Below, one piece after another: positions 16,541 to 25,119 of a DNA stretch of 64,000 bases. Source of the DNA: Gloeocapsopsis sp. IPPAS B-1203. GTDB lineage: Bacteria; Cyanobacteriota; Cyanobacteriia; Cyanobacteriales; Chroococcidiopsidaceae. The stretch is from the NCBI RefSeq assembly GCF_002749975.1, contig NZ_PEIG01000003.1, positions 434,001-498,000 on the forward strand, written 5' to 3'. The stretch's first letter is position 1. Each line of letters opens with the position of its first letter. A program made the translations under genes and the position numbers. The notes below the pieces were generated by a model. It was not told where the DNA came from. It saw nothing but the letters and a program-made list of their open reading frames with translations, and did not search any database.

Positions 16541-18160
16541 CTAAAACACCGCAGGGCTAAAAATGACCCAGAATACAACAACAATTACTGCTAAACTCGC
16601 ACTATATATGACATTTTGACGGTGTACATTTCGCGAACCAAGTGCTTTTTGTACTCTTTGCTCTGATGTCAAGAACATACTGAGATGCTTTTGACTCGGT
16701 GCTGCGCTTGTCAAACTCACGAGTACTAAAATAAACACCGAAACCACAAACAATAAAATCGCAAAATGCAAGAAGTTAATGGTAGCGTAGGCAACTAACG
16801 GTCTCCAAGTAATCCAACCGGCATTTGTTCCAAGTTCAGCAATAAATCGAATTGCACCCAGAATAAATCCAGCAATCAGAGTATTAATTGCACCTCTACC
16901 GTTAGCGCGTTTCCACAAAAGTCCCACTAAGAATACAGCTGCGATCGGGGGTGAAATATATGCTTGTACTGATTGAAGATACACATACAATTGATCGCTC
17001 ATCAAGCCAATAAATGGCAGCCAAAGTAAACCAGAAATGACAAGAACAATTGTTGATAGCTGCCCAGCACGAACTAGTTCTCTTTCACTCGCCTCAGGAC
17101 GCCAGCGCTTGTAGAAGTCCATTACCACTAAGGTAGAACTGCTGTTGAATACGCTTGATAGCGAACTCATCAAAGCTGCAAGTAAGCCAGCAACAACCAA
17201 ACCTTTAATTCCCGTTGGTAGCAGTTCATTAACCATTGTGGCGTACATCTGGTTAGGAGCAACATCGGGAAAGAGTTCTCTACCAGCAATCCCAGGAAGT
17301 ACAAGAATAAAAACTGGTAATAACTTCAAAAATCCAGCAAAAATTGTTGATCGCCTTGCGTTTTCAATATCTGGAGCTGCCAGCGTTCTTTGCACAATCA
17401 TTTGATCTGTACACCAGTACCAAAGTCCGAGAATAGGTGCACCGAACAAAATTCCTGTCCAAGGAAATTCAGGGTGATTGACACTCTTCCACAAATTGAA
17501 GAATTCGGGTTCAGCGCGTTGTACAAAGGGACCAAAACCACCGACATCGGTAATAGCGATCGCTGTTAGAAAAATTCCACCCCCAATTAGAATAAATGCT
17601 TGCAGAAAATCTGTATAAATGACTGCACGCAAACCTCCAAAAACTGTGTACAATCCTGTTGCCACAATTAAGACAATCGCACCTAGCCAAATATTCCATC
17701 CCAAAATTGTTTGCAGAACCAGTGCCCCTGCATAAACTGCTACGCTAATCTTGGTGAAAATGTATGCAATTAGAGAAACAATAGATAAGTACGTGCGGCA
17801 TTGCGTATTAAAACGCTTCTCCAAAAACTCTGGCATTGTAAATACGCCAGTACGTATATAAAACGGCACAAACAGCCACCCTAGTAGTAGCAGCATAAAG
17901 CAAGCAATCCATTCAAATTGCCCTACTGCTAAACCTGAACTCGCGCCTGTACCAGCTAACCCAATAAAGTGTTCTGCAGATATATTGCTAGCAAACAAAC
18001 TAGCACCAATCGCCATCCAACCAATTCCACCACCACCTAGAAAGTATGATTTACTACTTTCTAAACTTGATCTACTTGACCAGTAGCCAATTGCACCAAC
18101 AGCAACAAAGTAAGCAATGAGAACAAAGATATCTAACCCACTCACAATAACCCTCCTCAA
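16541..18160 (-). CDS. sodium:solute symporter (SSS/SLC5 family, SGLT-like)
   Basis: The 539-aa inner-membrane protein has about 14 hydrophobic segments and SSS landmarks: SYFLGGGGIGWMAIGASLFA, NISAEHFIGLAGTGA near 60, the GGLRAVIYTDFLQAFILIGG block near 170, and SSLSSVFNSSSTLVVMDFY near 335, where the Na2-site serines sit. The overall text is closest to the SGLT branch, which carries galactose, glucose or myo-inositol with Na+. It heads an operon with a Gfo/Idh/MocA dehydrogenase, which supports a sugar or polyol substrate. The start ATG is at 18160; GGAGG-like text lies just upstream (GAGGAGGGTTATTGTG region). Confidence 0.92.
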   Translation of the reverse strand: MRRVIVSGLDIFVLIAYFVAVGAIGYWSSRSSLESSKSYFLGGGGIGWMAIGASLFASNISAEHFIGLAGTGASSGLAVGQFEWIACFMLLLLGWLFVPFYIRTGVFTMPEFLEKRFNTQCRTYLSIVSLIAYIFTKISVAVYAGALVLQTILGWNIWLGAIVLIVATGLYTVFGGLRAVIYTDFLQAFILIGGGIFLTAIAITDVGGFGPFVQRAEPEFFNLWKSVNHPEFPWTGILFGAPILGLWYWCTDQMIVQRTLAAPDIENARRSTIFAGFLKLLPVFILVLPGIAGRELFPDVAPNQMYATMVNELLPTGIKGLVVAGLLAALMSSLSSVFNSSSTLVVMDFYKRWRPEASERELVRAGQLSTIVLVISGLLWLPFIGLMSDQLYVYLQSVQAYISPPIAAVFLVGLLWKRANGRGAINTLIAGFILGAIRFIAELGTNAGWITWRPLVAYATINFLHFAILLFVVSVFILVLVSLTSAAPSQKHLSMFLTSEQRVQKALGSRNVHRQNVIYSASLAVIVVVFWVIFSPAVF

Positions 18161-18750
18161 ACTCCAGTGATTCTACTGAAGACAAAGCATCAACTTTAAC
18201 CTGTATCAACAATTCAAGACAAACCTTCACAAATTTTTATGCATATTTTCCTTTCTTTCTGCTACTAACTTGACAGAGAAAATATACTTATTTGAACTAA
18301 GTAAAATTGAAAAATAAGGAGTCAGGAACTTATCTAGTTCCCTATTTCAACTACTAAGATAATCGGGCAGCTTGATTGAGATCCTCATTATATAATTAAT
18401 TTCACTGCAAGAACTAAGTTGCTATCGCTCTTAAGATAGATGTTGATAGTTCTTATTTCCATTATTCAGATAAATCTAGGTAAATCCTGATTGTTGAGAT
18501 TATTTTACCTTAATAAATACAAAATCGTTGCTCTTCTATTAGTCGGCTAAATGTTTTATTTTTGTAAAGTGTTGATGATATAAACAGACTAATTTTTATA
18601 AAATTATGTGAGTGATTGAACAACCTAGTATGCCTGCAAGCAAAGAAATATAGAACTTGTAAGGCTAATTTGTGCGTGCAATGTCTACTAAAGGTGTTGC
18701 TCTGTTTTTGCTAACACGCAGCTCAATCGAACAGAGCAAATTGAGGAGAA
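18161..18750. other. divergent intergenic region, symporter / porin
   Basis: The 590-bp AT-rich spacer must hold the promoters of the symporter (minus) and porin (plus). A small hairpin GGAAC/GTTCC occurs near 18327-18346. I looked for a Fur box because the porin type is often iron-linked and found no convincing 19-bp match. No small gene or RNA is evident. Confidence 0.4.
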
Positions 18751-20562
18751 ATGAAAAAAAAAACACACTACGTTTTAGTTCCACTTGCAACTGTTATAAC
18801 TGCAAATTTAATTGGAACAGTTCCCACATCTGCACAAGTTATTCAAGAAGATATTGAAGGTTCTGCTGAACCAAGTATTGTTGAAGAACAACCTGGAGTT
18901 TTGAGCAAATCTCAACAAAGTTTAGCAATTGAATTAAGTGCTGAACTAGAGAAATCAACATTTGTAGCAGATAATTCTATATTGCAAAATGATAGTATAT
19001 CTACTGTAAAGTCATCACAAACAAATACTTTATCAGTTGATGTATTGGCTGCAAATAATCAACAGCCAATGGCGCAAGTGACTTCTGTATCGCAACTATC
19101 AGATGTTCAACCTACTGATTGGGCATTTCAAGCATTACAGTCATTAGTTGAACGTTACGGTTGTATAGCTGGTTATCCTGACGGTACTTACCGAGGTAAT
19201 CGCGCATTAACCCGATATGAATTTGCTGCTGGTTTAAATGCTTGTTTAGATCGTGTTAATGAGTTGATCGCTACAGCAACCTCTAATCAAGTTACGAGAG
19301 CAGATTTAGACGTTTTGCGTCGATTGCAAGAGGAATTTACTGGAGAACTAGCGACTATACGCGGTCGTGTTGATACTTTAGAAGCCCAAGTTGCTGAATT
19401 GGAAGCAAACCAATTTTCGACTACAACGCGGCTAAATGGAGAAATTGTTGTAGGTGCTACTAGCGTCTTAGCCGGAGACAATGCAGCAGGACAACCAATT
19501 GATCGCATTCCTACGCTAGGTCAACGAACGCGTCTTAACTTAGAGACAAGTTTTACTGGTGCAGATCTGTTAACTACACGTCTACAAGGAAACAATATAG
19601 TACCTCTTGGCGGTACAAACAGTGGTCCTACACTCACAAACGAAGGTCGGGTAGAATTTGACGGTGACAGTGGTAATGACATCGGACTAGCATTATTGCG
19701 ATATCGCTTCCCAATCACTCCTAGAACAAACGTCTACCTTGCAGGTGTAGGTAATGGTTTTGTTGACTTAGATGCTTCTTCCCAACTTAACCCTTACTTT
19801 GATGGTGGTGCTGTTTCGCTGTTTGCGCTGCGCAACCCAATTTATAACTACAGTGGTGGTACTGGATTAGGTGTAAGACATCTGTTTAGTGACAACTTGG
19901 AATTAAATTTGGGTTATCTTGTTCCTAGCCTCAATGCAGGAAGATCTGCAGAAAAAAACGGTTTATTTGATGGTAACTATGGCGCCTTGGCACAGGTCAT
20001 TTTTAGCCCTAGTGATAATGCCAGAATTGGATTAACGTATATTAATAGTTACAGTCGTTCGTTCTTCTTTGGTGAAGGTTTAGATCCCCAACTTAATCCA
20101 GACTTTATCCCCTTCGGAACAAGTACTGGTAGTAACTTGTCGAATGACACTTTTGGCAGACCTGTTTCAGTTAATGCTTATGGCGTATCAGGAACATTAG
20201 GGCTTGGTGCTAACTTGGCAGTTAGTGGTTGGGTAGGATATGCCAACCAACGCTATATTGGGAGAGGAGATGCAGATGTTTGGAACTGGGGAGTGGGGCT
20301 TGCCTTCCCTAATCTAGGTAGAGAAGGCAACTTAGGCGGTATTTTTGTAGGAATGGAACCTAAAGTCACAGAAATCTCAAGTACTATCAATGGTGGACAA
20401 GCCGATCCGGATACTTCACTCCACCTGGAAGCGTTCTATAGATATCAGTTAACAGACAATATCCAAATTACACCTGGTGTAATTTGGTTGACTGCACCAA
20501 ACCACAATGCAAATAATGATGACATCGTTATTGGTGTATTGAGAACAGTATTCCGCTACTAA
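18751..20562 (+). CDS. iron-uptake-type outer-membrane porin (SLH + OprB)
   Basis: The 603-aa protein has a signal peptide (KKK, then a hydrophobic core ending TSAQV near residue 30), a linker, one SLH domain (about 112-165, with VQPTDWAFQALQSLVERYGC and YPDGTYRGNRALTRYEFA), a coiled coil (about 180-220, TLEAQVAELEANQ) and a C-terminal OprB/carbohydrate-porin beta-barrel (about 225-603) ending in a terminal aromatic, VLRTVFRY. This is the standard cyanobacterial major porin layout, several of which carry inorganic ions or iron. The SLH domain anchors the barrel to pyruvylated cell-wall polymer. A strong GAGGAG Shine-Dalgarno sits just before the ATG. Confidence 0.93.
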   Translation: MKKKTHYVLVPLATVITANLIGTVPTSAQVIQEDIEGSAEPSIVEEQPGVLSKSQQSLAIELSAELEKSTFVADNSILQNDSISTVKSSQTNTLSVDVLAANNQQPMAQVTSVSQLSDVQPTDWAFQALQSLVERYGCIAGYPDGTYRGNRALTRYEFAAGLNACLDRVNELIATATSNQVTRADLDVLRRLQEEFTGELATIRGRVDTLEAQVAELEANQFSTTTRLNGEIVVGATSVLAGDNAAGQPIDRIPTLGQRTRLNLETSFTGADLLTTRLQGNNIVPLGGTNSGPTLTNEGRVEFDGDSGNDIGLALLRYRFPITPRTNVYLAGVGNGFVDLDASSQLNPYFDGGAVSLFALRNPIYNYSGGTGLGVRHLFSDNLELNLGYLVPSLNAGRSAEKNGLFDGNYGALAQVIFSPSDNARIGLTYINSYSRSFFFGEGLDPQLNPDFIPFGTSTGSNLSNDTFGRPVSVNAYGVSGTLGLGANLAVSGWVGYANQRYIGRGDADVWNWGVGLAFPNLGREGNLGGIFVGMEPKVTEISSTINGGQADPDTSLHLEAFYRYQLTDNIQITPGVIWLTAPNHNANNDDIVIGVLRTVFRY

Positions 20563-20630
20563 TACTGTTAGCTAGCTGCCACAATTCCTGAGAAGCTAAG
20601 CTTGTGGCTTTCTTGGCTGTGTCATAATGA

Positions 20631-20643
20631 TACCATATTGGTA
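20631..20643. promoter_or_regulatory. candidate operator TACCA-N3-TGGTA
   Basis: The inverted repeat TACCATATTGGTA lies 15 bp ahead of the start of the ribbon-helix-helix gene. Small RHH proteins often repress their own gene by binding such short palindromes, so this is a natural autoregulation site. The binding is inferred. Confidence 0.4.
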
Positions 20644-20658
20644 CAGTGGAGCATAGCT

Positions 20659-20805
20659 ATGAAGGAGAAAAAGCACAGTTTGACCCTCAGGCTTGATGAT
20701 GTGGAGAAAGAGAAACTAGAAAAGCTAGCAGAAGCTTCAGGGTTAAGTTTAGCAGCAACAATGAGACAACTCATTAGAAACGCTAAAGTTAAGAGCAATA
20801 CTTAG
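20659..20805 (+). CDS. small ribbon-helix-helix (CopG/Arc-like) protein
   Basis: From the ATG at 20659 the product has 48 aa. It reads as one RHH unit: a beta strand with alternating residues (KHSLTLRLDDVEKEKLEKLA), then a helix, a turn (SGLSLAATM) and a second helix (RQLIRNAKV). Such proteins bind DNA as dimers. A GGAG Shine-Dalgarno (20648) supports this start over an upstream in-frame one at 20602 that would add an unconserved 19 residues. No toxin partner is adjacent, so an antitoxin role is not supported. It lies between the porin and the RTX array and has its own terminator; it may regulate itself or a neighbour. Confidence 0.75.
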   Translation: MKEKKHSLTLRLDDVEKEKLEKLAEASGLSLAATMRQLIRNAKVKSNT

Positions 20806-20846
20806 CTTAATTCTACTAACTGTGCTGTAGTCACTAAGTAGTGATG

Positions 20847-20880
20847 AAAGAGTCCCTCTAATATGGGACTCTTTATTTAT
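20847..20880 (+). terminator. intrinsic terminator behind the RHH gene
   Basis: AAAGAGTCCC (20847-20856) pairs perfectly with GGGACTCTTT (20865-20874) over an eight-base loop, then TATTTAT. Confidence 0.85.
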
Positions 20881-21239
20881 TGGTGTGAAGTAAGCGCGAT
20901 CGCATTTCTCTAATCTCAAGTGATCGCGATCGCACTTATTACCTAACTCAAGTCACAAGTATTTTTGTTGGTTTTTATCTAGCTTGACAACTATTCAAAG
21001 CTTTGCTGTAATGAACTTTCTTAGATTTAACTTTACCAAAAATTTATATTTTGTTGAGCTTTTTCATCTATTCTATATTTTAGAAGAAAAATTGATTCTT
21101 CTTTTACAAAAGATTAATAAATAAAGATTTGGATTGCATATTCTCTTAACAGAAAGACAACTACATTTTTCCAGCAATTAACCAAATTAAAAACAAATTA
21201 ATCGTTGGTATTTCCTACAAACTTAAAGTAAAAAATCTT
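20881..21239 (+). promoter_or_regulatory. leader of the first RTX gene (shared block, copy 1)
   Basis: About 210 bp before the ATG the text CTTTACCAAAAATTTATATT is followed by CATCTATTCTATATTTTAGAAGAA (given here in part: 21031-21088), and then TTGCATAT(T)CTC...ACAGAAA. The same order at the same distance precedes the second and third RTX genes. Further upstream lies a HIP1-rich stretch (GCGATCGC... twice) that also recurs before gene 2. This looks like a promoter plus 5' UTR duplicated together with the gene. Confidence 0.6.
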
Positions 21240-24200
21240 ATGGTAATCATCCGAGGCACACCTAGTAACGATACGTTAGTTGGTACGCGATTTGCTGATA
21301 CGATTTATGGCTTGGTAGGCAACGATCTACTACTAGGGCTAGCGGGTAGTGATACGCTCTACGGTGGATTAGGCAATGATACGCTCAATGGTGGGATAGG
21401 AATTGATTCTCTGATAGGTGGACTCGGAAACGATGTCTATGTTGTCAATAATTTGAGAGACACAGTTGTTGAAGCTGCCAACGCAGGGATAGATACTGTA
21501 CAGTCTTCTTTGTTAAGTTACGATCTCCCAAGTAATGTCGAAAATCTCACACTCATTGGCAGTCGCAACATGAATGGCGGAGGTAATGCACTTGCCAATC
21601 GCATTATTGGTAACAGTGGCAACAACTATCTCTACGGTGATGCGGGAAACGATACGCTCTACGGCGGTGCAGGAAACGATACTCTTAATGGTGGAAGTGA
21701 CAACGATATTCTCTACGGTGGTGAGGGGAATGACGCACTGTATGGCTATGCAGGAAACGATACGCTCTATGGCGGCACAGGAAACGATACTCTTGATGGT
21801 GGAGATGGCAACGACGTTCTCTACGGTGGCACAGAAAATGACAATCTTTTCGGCAATGCTGGAAGTGACATTCTCTACGGTGGCGATGGTAACGATACCC
21901 TAAGCGCGAGTAGTATCTTCTCTCGTTACAATATTTTTTATGATTTTTTATTTTTTGAAGGCGATGGAGAGCCGGATATTCTCATTGGTGGCGATGGTAA
22001 TGATACGTACATTGTAGGTGAATCAGGCGATCGCATCATAGAAGCACCCAATGCCGGTAGAGATACAGTTATTACTTATAGCAGCTATATCTTGGGAGAT
22101 AACTTAGAAGACCTGACACTTGCTGAGCAAACATATTCAAGTTCTAGCATTAATGGAACAGGCAACCGTTTAAATAACGTAATTATTGGCAATTCATCTA
22201 GTAACACTCTGCGGGGTAAAGCTGGTAGTGACTTGCTCAATGGCGGTAGAGGTGAGGATATCCTCATAGGTACAGATCGTGGCATTGCTGAACGAGATAC
22301 GTTAACTGGTAGTGCTGGTAGAGATATTTTTGTTTTGGGGAATGCAACAACTATTTTTTATGATGATGGCAACCCAATAACTCCAGGTTTTAACGATTAT
22401 GCTGTCATTACAGACTTCGACATTAACGAAGATGTCATTCGACTGAATGGCAAACGCGCAGATTACTACTTAACCACTTCCCCAAGGGGTTTGCCAACGG
22501 GTACAGCACTCTTTCATAAGCAACAAGATGCAACGGATGAACTTATTGCAATTATCCAAAGCACTACAGCGTTGGATTTGAATAGTGCTTATTTTAGCTT
22601 GACAGAGAGTGGCAGTAACTTGTTTGTACTGGAACTTGATGGTAGCAATGGCTTTACCCTGCAAGGAGACTATCGTTTTCCTTCAGGTTCCTCAGTGAGT
22701 AGTGCTGATATTAACGGTGATGGATTTGATGACATCATTATTGGTGGTGTCAGCGGTGTTGGCGGTAGTGGGCGATCGCTAGGCTATGTTGTGTTTGGTA
22801 AAGCTTCTGGAATTAACTCTCGTGTTGATTTAACAACTCTTGATGGTAGTAATGGCTTTATCCTACAAGGACTTAATTACTACGACTTTCCCAACATTTC
22901 CGTAAGCAGTCCTGGCGATATCAACGGTGACGGGTTTGCCGATATTGCAATTAACTTCAGTGGTTCCTCTCGAAACTTCGACTACAACAGTGGTTTTGAA
23001 TATGAGTTTGGAGCGCGAAGCTATGTCATATTTGGCAAAGCTTCTGGGTTTAGTGCCAACGTTGATTTAAATAACCTTAACGGTAGTAATGGTTTTGCTT
23101 CTGATTTTCCTGTACTAGCTGCAGGGGATATTAACGGTGATGGGTTCGATGACATGCTTATTTCTGGTAACTATGTCGTATTTGGTAAAACCTCAGAATT
23201 TGATGCCCGCGTCGATTTGACAACACTTGATGGTAGCAATGGCTTTTTCCTTGAGGGAATTCCTAATGATATCTATTACGGTTTTGATTTCTCAGTGAAT
23301 AGTGCTGGAGATATCAATGCTGATGGTTTTAATGACATCATTGTTGGTGCTCCATTTGCTGACCCTGATGGTCGTGCTAATGCGGGAGAAAGTTATGTTG
23401 TATTTGGCAAAGCTTCAGGATTTGATGCCCGTGTGGATTTGACAACACTGAATGGCAGCAATGGCTTTATTTTGCAAGGAATTAACACCAATGATCGTTT
23501 GGGTGACTCACTAGGAAGTGCTGGAGATATTAACGGTGATGGTTTTAATGACATTATTATTAGTGCTTCTGGCGCAGGAGAAAACTACATCGTATTTGGC
23601 AAAGCCGCAGGATTCGATGCGCGTGTTGATTTAACGACGCTTGATGGTAACAATGGCTTTGTTCTTGGGGGAATTAACGCCTATGACGATTTCTCATCAA
23701 GATTCTCACTCAGTAGGGCTGGAGATGTTAACGGTGATGGGTTTGATGACCTTATTATCGAAACTCCTAGGTCAGCAGAAAGCTATGTTGTATTTGGCAA
23801 AGCCGCAGGATTCGATGCGCGTGTTGATTTAACAACGCTTGATGGTAACAATGGCTTTGTTATTAGTGATACTCTTAACCACTATTTTGGTCGCTCACTT
23901 GATAGTATTGGTGATATCAACAGTGACGGCTTTGATGACATTATCATTAGTATTCCTAGTGCAAATCCTAATGGTCGCGCTAATGCAGGAGAAAGCTACA
24001 TTGTATTTGGCAAAGCCTCTGGCTTTGATGCTCGTATCGATTTAACAAATTTTGATAGTAGCAATGGTCTTGTCCTGCAGGGAGTTAATACTAATGACCG
24101 TTCTGGCTCCTCAGTAAGCAGAGGGGATGTTAACGGTGATGGGTTCGATGACATCATTCTTGGTGCTCCTGGTGCTGATCCTAATGGTCGTGGTGGCGGA

Positions 24201-24587
24201 GAAAGCTACGTGATTTACGGACAGGACTTTAGACAAAGAGTGACCGGTCAAGGAATAGCAGACAATGACATTCTCATTGGTGAAAGAGGTAATGATACCC
24301 TGCGTGGTGATGCTGGCGACGATGTGCTCATCTTCAACCCTCAAAACCGCCGCATGGATGGCGGTAGCGATGCAGATACTTTAGCGATTAATACCAGGCT
24401 ACTCAATTTATCCGATTCAACCGATCAATTAACTATCAAAGGAAACAGTGGTGAATCAATAGTTTCGACAGGACAAGGATGGCTATTTGATGCAACTACA
24501 ATACTTGATGGCAAACAATACAACTGTTACATTGCTGGACTTGCCAATCTTTTAGTCAATACAAATATTACACAAACACTCAGTTGA
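21240..24587 (+). CDS. giant RTX/FG-GAP calcium-binding protein, copy 1
   Basis: The 1115-aa protein has RTX nonapeptide repeats (GGxGxDxLx, e.g. YGGAGNDTLNGG) at about 10-75 and 125-225, a conserved middle with VITDFDINEDVIRLNG near 385, then eight FG-GAP units (GDINGDGFDDIIIGA type) at about 470-990, and a short C-terminal RTX block. RTX repeats fold on binding Ca2+ outside the cell; FG-GAP units form an integrin-alpha-like propeller that also binds Ca2+. It has no N-terminal signal, and ends hydrophobic with TQTLS, as expected for type I secretion; no secretion genes are in the window. Compared with copies 2 and 3 it lacks about 40 residues near the C-terminus (the LDLT..IPNN..G.EIIDLTGTG segment). 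An adhesive or sheath role is inferred. Confidence 0.9.
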   Translation: MVIIRGTPSNDTLVGTRFADTIYGLVGNDLLLGLAGSDTLYGGLGNDTLNGGIGIDSLIGGLGNDVYVVNNLRDTVVEAANAGIDTVQSSLLSYDLPSNVENLTLIGSRNMNGGGNALANRIIGNSGNNYLYGDAGNDTLYGGAGNDTLNGGSDNDILYGGEGNDALYGYAGNDTLYGGTGNDTLDGGDGNDVLYGGTENDNLFGNAGSDILYGGDGNDTLSASSIFSRYNIFYDFLFFEGDGEPDILIGGDGNDTYIVGESGDRIIEAPNAGRDTVITYSSYILGDNLEDLTLAEQTYSSSSINGTGNRLNNVIIGNSSSNTLRGKAGSDLLNGGRGEDILIGTDRGIAERDTLTGSAGRDIFVLGNATTIFYDDGNPITPGFNDYAVITDFDINEDVIRLNGKRADYYLTTSPRGLPTGTALFHKQQDATDELIAIIQSTTALDLNSAYFSLTESGSNLFVLELDGSNGFTLQGDYRFPSGSSVSSADINGDGFDDIIIGGVSGVGGSGRSLGYVVFGKASGINSRVDLTTLDGSNGFILQGLNYYDFPNISVSSPGDINGDGFADIAINFSGSSRNFDYNSGFEYEFGARSYVIFGKASGFSANVDLNNLNGSNGFASDFPVLAAGDINGDGFDDMLISGNYVVFGKTSEFDARVDLTTLDGSNGFFLEGIPNDIYYGFDFSVNSAGDINADGFNDIIVGAPFADPDGRANAGESYVVFGKASGFDARVDLTTLNGSNGFILQGINTNDRLGDSLGSAGDINGDGFNDIIISASGAGENYIVFGKAAGFDARVDLTTLDGNNGFVLGGINAYDDFSSRFSLSRAGDVNGDGFDDLIIETPRSAESYVVFGKAAGFDARVDLTTLDGNNGFVISDTLNHYFGRSLDSIGDINSDGFDDIIISIPSANPNGRANAGESYIVFGKASGFDARIDLTNFDSSNGLVLQGVNTNDRSGSSVSRGDVNGDGFDDIILGAPGADPNGRGGGESYVIYGQDFRQRVTGQGIADNDILIGERGNDTLRGDAGDDVLIFNPQNRRMDGGSDADTLAINTRLLNLSDSTDQLTIKGNSGESIVSTGQGWLFDATTILDGKQYNCYIAGLANLLVNTNITQTLS

Positions 24588-24909
24588 ACGACGAATATCT
24601 GATGCAGTTACTAGACCTGCTGCATGAATCACACTCTTCCTACGACTCCCTTCTGGGCTATCCAAGCAAAGTGTACCTTCATACACTCAAAGATTTGCCT
24701 TCTAGCAGTAAGTTCACCTTTGTGGAATTTGTTGATTTAGCTGGCTAATTCATTCTCTCTTTAATTGTTGCAATGAAGTCAGTGCGATCGCATTTTATCA
24801 AGTGATTACGATCGCACTTATTACCCGACTCAAATCACAAACAATTGTATTAGCTTTTACCAAACTCAATACTCCTCCAAAGCCTTGACATAGTGGACTA
24901 TCCTTGATT
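24588..24909. other. intergenic region behind RTX copy 1
   Basis: The stretch holds a dispersed palindromic element (24642-24687) and a decayed terminator-like hairpin (AAGTTCAC / GTGGAATT near 24710-24730, an altered form of the one at 15352). A HIP1-rich stretch near 24783-24820 matches the one before copy 1. No gene is evident. Confidence 0.5.
24642..24687. repeat. dispersed palindromic element (copy A)
   Basis: CGACTC...TATCCAAGCAAAG leads into GTGTA-N6-TACAC. The same order (CGACTG...TATTCAAGCAAAG, GTGTA-N6-TACAC) is found at 45696-45740. Confidence 0.55.
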
Positions 24910-25119
24910 TAACTTTACCAAAAATTTATATTTTATTTTATTTTTTCACCTATTCTAAATAGTAGAAGAAGGGTTTCATATCTCTGGACAAATTGTTAAT
25001 AAATGGACATTTAGATTGCATACTTTATAACACAAAAATAATTCAAGAATTTAAGTATTTATCTAAATGTAAGTAAGTTACTTGTTTCGATCTACACAAA
25101 AGTAGCACAAGGAATTTTT
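24910..25119 (+). promoter_or_regulatory. leader of the second RTX gene (shared block, copy 2)
   Basis: The text CTTTACCAAAAATTTATATT starts at 24913, 207 bp before the ATG, followed by CACCTATTCTAAATAGTAGAA and later ATTGCATAC. Order and spacing match copy 1 and copy 3. AAGGA lies 9 bp before the ATG as Shine-Dalgarno. Confidence 0.6.

Noticed and set aside
20881-20935. Origin-like clusters from GCGATCGC-rich stretches
   Set aside because: These are HIP1 octamers spread over the whole window; no DnaA boxes or dnaN/dnaA genes are near.
21500-21900. Regularly repeated DNA that could look like a CRISPR or minisatellite array
   Set aside because: The periodicity is 27 bp, in frame, and encodes RTX nonapeptides; there are no unique spacers of constant size.
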